Source of the DNA: Niameybacter massiliensis | GTDB taxonomy: Bacteria; Bacillota; Clostridia; Lachnospirales; Cellulosilyticaceae | Assembly (NCBI RefSeq): GCF_001282685.1 | Contig: NZ_LN875035.1 | Span: 3,104,411-3,168,410 of the forward strand | Length of the DNA stretch: 64,000 nt | Direction: 5' to 3' | Shown here: positions 18,297 to 26,062 of the stretch, piece by piece | Position numbering within the stretch: the stretch's first letter is position 1 | Layout of the letters: every line of letters starts with the position of its first letter | Made by a program: the position numbers and the translations under genes | The notes under the pieces: model-generated | What the model was told of the DNA's origin: nothing | Seen by the model: only the letters and a program-made list of their open reading frames with translations | Databases searched by the model: none

Positions 18297-18325
18297 ATTA
18301 TAAGATGCTTACTCTATTTTGTCAA
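18297..18325 (-). promoter_or_regulatory. Consensus sigma-A promoter of the ABC-F gene
   Basis: Minus-strand TTGACA (18320-18325), 17-bp spacer, TATAAT (18297-18302): a perfect consensus. It predicts a leader of about 120 nt before the ABC-F start. Confidence 0.9.
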
Positions 18326-18350
18326 TCTTCCTAACTTTTATTGGCTCTTT

Positions 18351-19082
18351 CTATTTATCTGTTGCTACTTTAGAATGTTTACTCATAAATTTACGATTGA
18401 TCCAAATTCCAACAACACTTACAATCCCTACTACTACAAAAGTTATTAGAGATGTTCCTACTTCGCCTTTTTGTAATGCCGCTCCTGCAAAAGTAGATGA
18501 GATAACTGCTGGTACTCTTGCTATAAAAGAAATAATAAGAAATTTACTTAATGATAAGTCTGTAAATGGAATAAAGTATGTCAATATATCCTTAGGCGTT
18601 CCCGGTATGAAAAAGAGTATAAATACCAGTTTTTCTATCTTTTTATTGTTCTGTAAAAACTGAAGCTTTTCAAACTTACTTTCATCTATAAATTGTTTTA
18701 TAAAATCATATCCTAATCCTTTTACTAAGTAAAAGATGATGACTGATCCCATAGTAATCCCTACTTGGCAAACAATATATCCCCACCAGGTTCCATATAG
18801 CATACCCGCTAATACTTCTACTGCTTCTCCTGGAATAATGAATACAACCACTTGTATGATTTGAATGATTACAAAGAACATCATTCCCCATATACCTTTA
18901 TCCCTGAGACTGTCTACAATTAATGTTCTTCCTTCTTCTGATAAAAACTGTTGTGCATAGGGAAGTGCCATCACCCCTATCCCCATAATCAATCCCACAA
19001 TAATAACAAGGGCACTAAATTTATAAATAGCAGGAAATGTACTCGACTTCTTTTTGCGTAATGTTAAAGTTGTTTGTTGCAT
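18351..19082 (-). CDS. TVP38/TMEM64 (DedA-superfamily) membrane protein
   Basis: 243 residues with about five to six hydrophobic segments. Family hallmarks are VVFIIPGEAVEVLAGMLYG and FILFFIPGTPKDILTYFIPF, the two conserved G/P-rich re-entrant motifs of the SNARE-associated/TVP38 family, plus FLIISFIARVPAVISSTFAG. Members are thought to act in lipid transport or membrane homeostasis. It is a single-gene unit with tandem response-regulator-like repeats upstream. Confidence 0.88.
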   Translation of the reverse strand: MQQTTLTLRKKKSSTFPAIYKFSALVIIVGLIMGIGVMALPYAQQFLSEEGRTLIVDSLRDKGIWGMMFFVIIQIIQVVVFIIPGEAVEVLAGMLYGTWWGYIVCQVGITMGSVIIFYLVKGLGYDFIKQFIDESKFEKLQFLQNNKKIEKLVFILFFIPGTPKDILTYFIPFTDLSLSKFLIISFIARVPAVISSTFAGAALQKGEVGTSLITFVVVGIVSVVGIWINRKFMSKHSKVATDK

Positions 19083-19124
19083 ATTTTAAATGTCCTCTCT
19101 AGCTGTCTTCTTCATTTACAACTA

Positions 19125-19193
19125 GTTTAACGAATACATCTTAATATTCCTGCCTGTGATTCCTTAATATTTCTTTAAGATTTCTTAAAGAAA
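19125..19193 (-). promoter_or_regulatory. Tandem TTAAG repeats upstream of the TVP38 gene
   Basis: On the minus strand CTTTAAGAAAT, CTTAAAGAAAT and further AATATTAAG copies recur at about 11-bp steps, followed by a segment ending GTATTCGTTAAAC. The same elements in the same order, minus about 23 bp, occur at 29902-29947. The layout suits an OmpR-family activator. Confidence 0.5.
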
Positions 19194-19217
19194 TTTCTAA
19201 TACACCTTAAATAAATA

Positions 19218-19259
19218 AAACAAAATCCCTTCTAGTCTTAATGATTAGAAAGGATTTTG
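19218..19259 (-). terminator. Terminator of the chitinase gene
   Basis: ACAAAATCC-TTCTA and its complement TAGAA-GGATTTTGT form a stem with one bulge, about 27 bp after the chitinase stop. Confidence 0.8.
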
Positions 19260-19285
19260 TATTTTTATACTTTATTAGTTATCTC

Positions 19286-22200
19286 TTACTTTATTAATTC
19301 CCAAGATTCATCACTACCTGGAGTAGAATTTGTCCACCATTTAGCTTTATATTCTTGCCCATTGTGTACGATGTACTCTCCTCCTACACAAATCATTCCT
19401 TCATACCAGTTAACAGTCCCATCTTCATTTGGCTTAACAATTTTCTCCCAAACTTCTGATGTACCTGGTGCCTCGCCTTGAGTCCACCATTTAGCCTTAT
19501 ACTCTTGTCCTTTGTAGATAACTATTTCTCCTCCATAGTAAATCTGTGTTGGATCATAAGTATCTCCATCAACTACTTCCTCTTTAACTATCACTACAAT
19601 AGTTTTAGTAGTTGTTAATCCTTTGCTATCTGTTACTGTATATGTCACTCTATATTCACCTGATGTCATAGTATCTACATTACCTGATACCTCAATCTGT
19701 GAAGTTAAGTCACCATCTTCTTTATCATAAGCTGTTACACCTGCTAAAGCATCAAATGCGTCTCCAACAACAATCGTCTTATCCTTAGCTCCAGAGATAA
19801 CTGGTGCTTCATTTTGCTCTGGCTCAACTACATCTTCTTCTACTGTAACGATAATAGTTTGAATAGTTGTTAACCCTTTATTATCTGTTACTGAATATGT
19901 CACTCTATATTCACTTGGTGTCATAGTATCTACATTACCTGATACTTCAATCTGTGAAGTTAAGTCGCCATCTTCTTTATCATAAGCTGTTACACCTGCT
20001 AAAGCATTAAACGCTTCTCCAACAACAATCGTCTTATCCTTAGCTCCAGAGATAACTGGTGCTTCATTTTGCTCTGGCTCAACTACATCTTCTTCTACTG
20101 TAACGATAATAGTTTGAATAGTTGTTAACCCTTCGCTATCTGTTACTGTATATGTTAATGTATATTCGCCTGGTGTCATAGTATCTACACTACCTGATAC
20201 TTCAATCTGTGAAGTTAAGTCGCCATCTTCTTTATCATAAGCTGTTACACCTGCTAAAGCATCAAATGCTTCTCCAATGATGATATTTTTGTCTGCTAAT
20301 CCACTAAACTTCGGTGCAGTATTTGGAGTTGGCAGTACTTCATCACTTCCAAAGTTTTTAAAGAAGTTAGTATGTTCATATGGTGCATAGATTCCTTTAT
20401 TTGGGTCTGCCATAGAATCTCTATTGATTGACCACATAGAAGTCATACCAATACCTCTATCAATAGCATGCTCTACTACTAACTCAGTCCACTCTTTAAC
20501 GAAAATAGGATGAGCTTCTCCTTCAAAACCTACTGAAACAGTTGTACCAATTTTTCTATATGCTTCTGCATCTGTTAACTCTATATTTGCATATTTTTTG
20601 AAGTAAGCCTTTAATTGATCTTTTGTACTCTCTACTGCTCTTAATGAAGCCGTTCCATAGTTCTCACCTGGAAGCAATGTAGCAGAGCCGTAGCACATTG
20701 TCATAATATTTACTAACTCTACATCTACACCTGCTGATAAATAAGCTTCTAATACGTCTAATTGTACTGGTGTTAAACCACTTGGTAATACTGCTAAAGT
20801 TAATACAATTTCTACGCCTGTTTCATCTTGTACTCTCTTAATAGCCTTTGCATTAGCCTCATTTAAAGCTTTGTTTGTTGCTTCTCCACCTTCTATATCT
20901 AGATCTAATTTTGTTAATCCATAGCCTGTTACGATTTCTTTATAAGTGTTGTATAATACATCTACATCTTGAGTAACTTGCCAAATAGCTGTTCCATTTA
21001 ATCCACCTAGAGAAATAGCTACATCTCCGCCAAGTGCTCTTACATCTTTAATAGCTTGTTTAATACCTTGGTATTGAGTGTTATCTGCATTCTTTTCATT
21101 TAATACGCTATAACCTCCCCATCCCCAATTCACTTTATCATCAGCTACTCCACCTGTAGCTTGAATAAATCCTAAATTAAAGAATTTAACACCTGTATCT
21201 TGTGCAACTTTCTTTAAGTTTAGAGCACCATTAACTGAGAAGTCTCCACTATTCCATAAAGTCATATCTGCAAATGGAGCATTTACTTGTGCTGGCCATT
21301 CTATACCTTGTCCAACACCGAAATCTGAATCTCCTACTGGTGGTGCTACTACTTCTTCAACTGTAATTATTCTTGTTTTAGAAGTTTCTGCCCCTTCACT
21401 ATCTACAACTGTATATGTTAGTGTATAAGGTCCTACTTGATTGGTGTCTACTTCACCTTCAACTACAATTTTATCTGTAAGATCTCCATCTTCTTTGTCT
21501 GCAGCAGTTACTCCTGCCATTTTATCAAATGTCTCACCTAATTTAACGGTCTTATCTGTTACACCTTTAATAACTGGTGCTTGATTTGGTAATTTAGGTT
21601 CTACTGTTATCGTTCTAATAAGGGTTGTTTTTAAACCTTCTGAATCTGTTACCATATATGTAAGAGTATAAGTTCCTACTTCATTTACGTTCACTTCACC
21701 TTCAACTACCACATTAGCCGTAAGGTCTCCATCCTCTTTATCAAGTGCTGATACACCTGCCATCGGATCAAATGATTGCCCTACTGTAATTGCCTTATCA
21801 TTAGCTCCTTTAATAACCGGTGCTTGATTACCTTGTATAATATCTCCATAAATTGTCTGACGCTTAATTTCTTCTCCAGATTTACTAATACGTTGAACAA
21901 GTTCAATGCTTTCAATGCTACTAACATCTTCTACCTGTCCTGTTGTTTTAAGTTTGAAAGTATAAGTTTGTCCTGGTTCTATAGCTTTTCCATCCCATAT
22001 ACTTCCGAAGTCAACAACTGTGTACTCTCCATCTTGAGTCACTGTTCCTGCTGTATAGTCACCACTCATAAGAGGCGTTCCTGTATGTTTGATATAAAGT
22101 TTTGGAAGTGTAATTGTTTCAGCTATTTTCTCAACAGAAGATAATACTTCTCCACTTTCTTCTAATCTTTCATTATTTTTGATAGAAATTTCATAGCCAC

Positions 22201-23686
22201 CTGTATTGCCCCATGATTCATTATATGGTCTAATAGCTACTTCAATATCTAAACCTGCATAAACAATCTCATACTCTGTTAGTTTACCTTCTCCGAATAA
22301 ACCTTTTTTTGTTGCTTTAGTAAGTTCATCGCGTTTACTTGAAGTGGTTGATGCATCATTTGATGCCATCCATGCAATAACTCCACCGAGATTATTGTCA
22401 TTAACATAGTGCGCTTTTTCTATAACAGATCTTACATTATCATAAGTGAAGAATGCACCTGTTTGTTCACTATATAAATATGGTGCTTTAGCTTCATCAT
22501 CCCAGTATTCTTGTAATCCTTGGTAAGATGCCTTAAGTCTATCTAAATTTCTATAACTCCAAACACCACCACGGCGACCACCATCACCATTTGCTACTGG
22601 CAACTCATTGTTTGCCCCTCTTGATGGTGTATGATCTGCATCTTTTGTTACAATAGCTGCTTCTCCAAATAACCCAGGATTTTTAGCATCTGTTCCTGCT
22701 GTCACTTGTTCCCATCCACGAGTGTAGTAAGCAGCCCCTACTACTAGCTTTTCAGCAGATGCACCTTGCTCAACCATATAATTTACTACTTGATCAATAG
22801 AATATCCTTTATCTATATATGGATCATTTGAATTTGCATAAAGTGGTGTTTGATGTCCGCTAATTGGATCAAATGCTCCTCTCATGTCGTAAGTCATAAG
22901 ATTTCCAAAATCTATAATTTCGAACATTCTTTGAATATCTACACCATCTTCTAATTTATCACGTGATGCTGGTAATGCTACTGATAATTCATAAGTCTTA
23001 CCAAGCTCTACTTCTTTTTTATCTAATGCATTTCTAAGATCTTGAAGTAATAAGATATAATTTTCTTTATCTTCAGGTCTTGCATCTGGTGTACCTTCAT
23101 CATTTTTATTATCTACTAAATCAGGCTGTCTTACAGATGCTGGGTACTCCCAATCTATATCTACAAAATCCATATTAGTGTATTCAACAAATTTCATAAC
23201 GTTTTCTAAAAAACGTGCTCTTTTTGCTGGATTTGCTGCAACTTCTGAGAAATCCCCTGATTTTGACCATCCTCCGATTGAAACTCCAATTTTTAAATTA
23301 GGATTTTTTGCACGAAGTTCTACAAGTGCTGGTAATATCCCTGCATTGACATCTCCCCATGTTACACCTGCTTGTCCTAAAGGATTGCCTATTGCAGCAT
23401 CTTTATCTGTAAAAATAAGATTACCTTCACTCTCAAAATCTAAGAATGCAAAGTTAAGATGTGTTAATTGATCAGCAGGTATATCTTGTGGGTAGAAATT
23501 TCCTTGTCCTCCCCATACTGACCAATCTCCATAATACATAACATTTCGTTTTTGATCTACATTTTTCACAATACCTTGGTGCTCATTTGTTGCAGCATAA
23601 ATCTGCATTGTAGGCGCTACATTAGATACTATCATTGTAGCCATAAGTGTTTTGGCAAATGCCACTTTAAATTTTTTACTTTTCAT
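19286..23686 (-). CDS. Large secreted chitinase with two GH18 domains, Ig-like repeats and two chitin-binding modules
   Basis: 1466 residues. Signal peptide about 1-31. GH18 domain 1 (about 45-470) has the full DxxDxDxE motif, D173-x-x-D176-x-D178-x-E180. A beta-rich region (about 480-610) may bind carbohydrate. Two DUF5011-type Ig-like repeats (about 615-775) lead to GH18 domain 2 (about 785-1115) with D928-L-D930-I-E932; the first Asp position is Thr. Three further DUF5011 repeats (about 1118-1375) precede two CBM5/12 modules (about 1377-1466), each containing GQEYKAKWWT. It should hydrolyse chitin outside the cell, perhaps combining two modes of attack. RBS GAGGAGAA; a c-di-GMP-I riboswitch lies in the leader. 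Confidence 0.95.
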   Translation of the reverse strand: MKSKKFKVAFAKTLMATMIVSNVAPTMQIYAATNEHQGIVKNVDQKRNVMYYGDWSVWGGQGNFYPQDIPADQLTHLNFAFLDFESEGNLIFTDKDAAIGNPLGQAGVTWGDVNAGILPALVELRAKNPNLKIGVSIGGWSKSGDFSEVAANPAKRARFLENVMKFVEYTNMDFVDIDWEYPASVRQPDLVDNKNDEGTPDARPEDKENYILLLQDLRNALDKKEVELGKTYELSVALPASRDKLEDGVDIQRMFEIIDFGNLMTYDMRGAFDPISGHQTPLYANSNDPYIDKGYSIDQVVNYMVEQGASAEKLVVGAAYYTRGWEQVTAGTDAKNPGLFGEAAIVTKDADHTPSRGANNELPVANGDGGRRGGVWSYRNLDRLKASYQGLQEYWDDEAKAPYLYSEQTGAFFTYDNVRSVIEKAHYVNDNNLGGVIAWMASNDASTTSSKRDELTKATKKGLFGEGKLTEYEIVYAGLDIEVAIRPYNESWGNTGGYEISIKNNERLEESGEVLSSVEKIAETITLPKLYIKHTGTPLMSGDYTAGTVTQDGEYTVVDFGSIWDGKAIEPGQTYTFKLKTTGQVEDVSSIESIELVQRISKSGEEIKRQTIYGDIIQGNQAPVIKGANDKAITVGQSFDPMAGVSALDKEDGDLTANVVVEGEVNVNEVGTYTLTYMVTDSEGLKTTLIRTITVEPKLPNQAPVIKGVTDKTVKLGETFDKMAGVTAADKEDGDLTDKIVVEGEVDTNQVGPYTLTYTVVDSEGAETSKTRIITVEEVVAPPVGDSDFGVGQGIEWPAQVNAPFADMTLWNSGDFSVNGALNLKKVAQDTGVKFFNLGFIQATGGVADDKVNWGWGGYSVLNEKNADNTQYQGIKQAIKDVRALGGDVAISLGGLNGTAIWQVTQDVDVLYNTYKEIVTGYGLTKLDLDIEGGEATNKALNEANAKAIKRVQDETGVEIVLTLAVLPSGLTPVQLDVLEAYLSAGVDVELVNIMTMCYGSATLLPGENYGTASLRAVESTKDQLKAYFKKYANIELTDAEAYRKIGTTVSVGFEGEAHPIFVKEWTELVVEHAIDRGIGMTSMWSINRDSMADPNKGIYAPYEHTNFFKNFGSDEVLPTPNTAPKFSGLADKNIIIGEAFDALAGVTAYDKEDGDLTSQIEVSGSVDTMTPGEYTLTYTVTDSEGLTTIQTIIVTVEEDVVEPEQNEAPVISGAKDKTIVVGEAFNALAGVTAYDKEDGDLTSQIEVSGNVDTMTPSEYRVTYSVTDNKGLTTIQTIIVTVEEDVVEPEQNEAPVISGAKDKTIVVGDAFDALAGVTAYDKEDGDLTSQIEVSGNVDTMTSGEYRVTYTVTDSKGLTTTKTIVVIVKEEVVDGDTYDPTQIYYGGEIVIYKGQEYKAKWWTQGEAPGTSEVWEKIVKPNEDGTVNWYEGMICVGGEYIVHNGQEYKAKWWTNSTPGSDESWELIK
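19558..20330 (-). repeat. Three 255-bp coding repeats (DUF5011) in the chitinase gene
   Basis: The last three Ig-like repeats are highly similar in DNA as well as protein. A block beginning CCAGAGATAACTGGTGC starts at 19791 and again at 20046, a 255-bp (85-codon) period, with long exact matches between the copies. This suggests recent duplication or ongoing conversion. Confidence 0.85.
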
Positions 23687-23742
23687 ATTCTTCTCCTCAA
23701 ATTAATTTTTTGAAAATCAATCCTTGAAGTGTATCACTTCTA

Positions 23743-23820
23743 GGCAACTGGCTGGCATAGCTCATTAGGCCTTAGCCCCTATAGCTTTGCGTGAATTACA
23801 TTTCCATAATCTTGCTTTTT
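23743..23820 (-). promoter_or_regulatory. c-di-GMP-I (GEMM) riboswitch upstream of the chitinase
   Basis: Read on the minus strand: GCAAG, a 6-bp hairpin capped by a GAAA tetraloop, then CACGCAAAGCTATAGGGGC, CTAAGG, and AUGCCAGCCAGTTGCC. These are the GEMM-I landmarks in order: GAAA-capped P1b, the ACGCAAAGC joining region and the tetraloop-receptor arm ending in GTTGCC. No U-tract terminator follows, only a short hairpin (23725-23739), so control may be on translation. It should couple chitinase expression to c-di-GMP; the sign is unknown. Confidence 0.85.
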
Positions 23821-23895
23821 TCTACGTCGTTTACAGTGAAAGTATATCTATTTTAAAAAAACAAGTATATACCTATGAAAGTTTTGACCTATCTT

Positions 23896-23924
23896 TTGTA
23901 ACTTTTGGACTGATAATGTATAAT
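23896..23924 (+). promoter_or_regulatory. Sigma-A promoter of the LytTR regulator gene
   Basis: Plus-strand TTGTAA (23896-23901), 17-bp spacer, TATAAT (23919-23924), about 37 bp upstream of the start codon. Confidence 0.75.
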
Positions 23925-23960
23925 TTAAGTAAATCTTCTATTAAGAAAGGAGTTATTTAT

Positions 23961-24689
23961 ATGTTAAAAATAGGTTTATGTGATGACCATCCCATGTTCC
24001 TTAATCAACTCTCTCATATACTCAACCAAATATCATCGACTTATAATATAGCTTTAGAAATAACCTCTTTTGAATCAGGAGAAAGCTTGCTAGACTTTTG
24101 TTCTAGTCATCCAGACTACTTTGATATTTTATTTTTAGATATCTTAATGACTGGTATTAATGGAATTGATACGGCTTCAGGTATTAGAAATTTCTGTGGT
24201 GATGTCTATATTCTTTTTGTCACAAGTAGTAAAGAATATGCTTTAGACAGTTACAGTGTAAATGCCTATAGCTACATCTTAAAGCCCTTTTCATTAGAAG
24301 CTATACAGCCTAAATTATTAGAGCTTTACGAAAAAATCTCTTTTACTAAGAAAAATATAATTTATGTAAAAAATAATCAAGACATCTATACCCTACACTT
24401 AGATCATGTAGTCTACTTTGAATCTAACCTTAGAAAGATTACTGCCTTTATGAAAAATGGTGAGCGTATTTCTTTTTATAATAAAATGTCCAATTTAGAA
24501 GAAGACATTAATAATGCTATATTTTTAAGATGTCATCGAAGTTTTCTAGTAAATTTAATGTATGTAAAAAGTTTAGTAGGATGTGATTTATTAATGACTA
24601 ATAATCAAAAATTACCTATTAGCAAAAAATATTTATCCTCTGTTAGAGAGGCCTTTACTAACTATATCAGAGTTAAATTATCTACATAA
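23961..24689 (+). CDS. LytTR-family response regulator (AgrA/VirR-like)
   Basis: 242 residues from the ATG at 23961 with AAAGGAG upstream; the frame opens 58 codons earlier but overlaps the promoter. The receiver begins LKIGLCDDHPMF, with phosphoacceptor Asp in ILFLDILMTGING and Lys in YILKPFSLEA. The C-terminal LytTR domain (about 140-240) contains VVYFESNLRKI and FLRCHRSFLVNLMYVKSL, typical of AgrA-type DNA binding. It is followed by a GHKL kinase gene and diverges from the chitinase, which may be a target. Confidence 0.92.
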   Translation: MLKIGLCDDHPMFLNQLSHILNQISSTYNIALEITSFESGESLLDFCSSHPDYFDILFLDILMTGINGIDTASGIRNFCGDVYILFVTSSKEYALDSYSVNAYSYILKPFSLEAIQPKLLELYEKISFTKKNIIYVKNNQDIYTLHLDHVVYFESNLRKITAFMKNGERISFYNKMSNLEEDINNAIFLRCHRSFLVNLMYVKSLVGCDLLMTNNQKLPISKKYLSSVREAFTNYIRVKLST

Positions 24690-24727
24690 TTGGAGGGAAC
24701 GTTATTCTTTTATATTATTTTTTAATT

Positions 24728-26017
24728 ATGTTTTTTTCTATTTTATTTGTTTTGTTTTATATTACAATTAAGCATTTAAATTTTAACATCAAGAATTCAA
24801 TCTTTATTGTTACAGTATGCTCTACTTCAATCTTACTATTACTTTTAAAAGTATTCTTTGATAAAATAACTATTCTTTCGCTCTGTTTGTATTTAGCTAT
24901 AAGCTGTATTACTTTTTATATTATTTTTTCACATAAGAAGTTAATTGTATTTTTACTTAGTTTAAAATCCTATTACCTATTCTTTGTTGCTTCTTTGATT
25001 GTCTTTAGCTTATGTGAATTAATGCTCCAACAGAATCTATACCTTATTATAAAATCAAAATTTTTATTTTCCTTTGCATTTTTTATTGTGCTACTCTTCT
25101 ACGGAGCATTTGAAATACTCTTAATAAAGGGGTTAGATAAGGAAAAACTTGAATATCTATTTACCTCTATTAATAAGATCGTTCCTATATCGATGTTTGT
25201 TTTACTTATAGGTAAAAATTGTAGCTTACTTTATATCTTATTATTTTCTAGACATGCTTACTTAGTCACCATTGTTATTTTAGCTTCTACGCTTCTAGAG
25301 GTATACTTTGGAATATTTGCAGTCATTGCTATCATAAAAGGCTATGACTTATCAATCTATAAACATAAAAATAAAATACTTCATATGCAATATGATTTAC
25401 AGATATCTAATCTCCAACAGCTAGAGGAGTATCAATGTGAAATAAGACGAATAGCTCATGACATACATAATCATAAAACTGTTCTGTACAATCTTATTGA
25501 AGAAAAAGATTATCATACTGCACTCAATTATCTACAAAACTATGGCAATGGATTTAACCATAAAAAGCTAGAAATACTTACTAACCATAAAATATTAAAT
25601 GCATTATTATTAGCCAAAAAAGAAAGCTGTACTAACAACAATATAAAATTAGATTTAGATATTAATATTCCTAATACACTTAGTTTATCTGACTTTGATT
25701 TATGTATTATAATAGGCAACCTAATGGATAATGCTATAGAAGCTAGCCAAAAAATTGTGCATACAGGTAATGCTTATATTAAAGTTAAATCATCTATTAT
25801 TAATCAAAACTTTATATTTGATATACAAAATAACTTTGATAACTCAATTAATATTAACAATCATAAACTATTAACCACTAAAAAAGATAAAATTAATCAC
25901 GGTTTAGGCCTATCCAATATTCAATCTACTGTAGATAAATATCATGGAACATGTGAGCTAACCTTTGAAGGAGATGTCTTCTCTTCGTTAATTATAATTC
26001 CTCTAGAGGATAATTAA
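24728..26017 (+). CDS. GHKL-type sensor kinase (AgrC-like)
   Basis: 429 residues; about six N-terminal hydrophobic segments (1-215), a short helix with RRIAHDIHNHKTVLYNL carrying the likely phosphoacceptor His, then a GHKL ATPase region with NLMDNAIEAS and HGLGLSNIQSTVDKY. This is the layout of peptide-sensing AgrC/ComD kinases, but no agrB or agrD-like gene is nearby. The strong GGAGGG at 24691 is 30 nt from the ATG at 24728; an in-frame ATT at 24704 sits at ideal spacing, so the true start may be non-standard. Confidence 0.88.
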   Translation: MFFSILFVLFYITIKHLNFNIKNSIFIVTVCSTSILLLLLKVFFDKITILSLCLYLAISCITFYIIFSHKKLIVFLLSLKSYYLFFVASLIVFSLCELMLQQNLYLIIKSKFLFSFAFFIVLLFYGAFEILLIKGLDKEKLEYLFTSINKIVPISMFVLLIGKNCSLLYILLFSRHAYLVTIVILASTLLEVYFGIFAVIAIIKGYDLSIYKHKNKILHMQYDLQISNLQQLEEYQCEIRRIAHDIHNHKTVLYNLIEEKDYHTALNYLQNYGNGFNHKKLEILTNHKILNALLLAKKESCTNNNIKLDLDINIPNTLSLSDFDLCIIIGNLMDNAIEASQKIVHTGNAYIKVKSSIINQNFIFDIQNNFDNSININNHKLLTTKKDKINHGLGLSNIQSTVDKYHGTCELTFEGDVFSSLIIIPLEDN

Positions 26018-26055
26018 AAAACACCAGTCAAATGTACTTTTTTGACTGGTGTTTT
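26016..26055. terminator. Bidirectional terminator between convergent genes
   Basis: AAAACACCAGTCAAA and TTTGACTGGTGTTTT form a 15-bp stem with A and T tracts on both sides, between the kinase stop and the convergent secreted-protein stop. Confidence 0.9.
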
Positions 26056-26062
26056 GGGTATT

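Noticed and set aside
19558-20330. Regularly spaced near-identical DNA blocks, CRISPR-like at first sight
   Set aside because: The period is 255 bp, in frame, and encodes DUF5011 Ig-like repeats of the chitinase; there are no short repeats with unique spacers.
23728-23740. Intrinsic terminator as the c-di-GMP riboswitch platform
   Set aside because: The hairpin GAAGTG/CACTTC is followed by AAGG and not by a U-tract, so termination is not supported.
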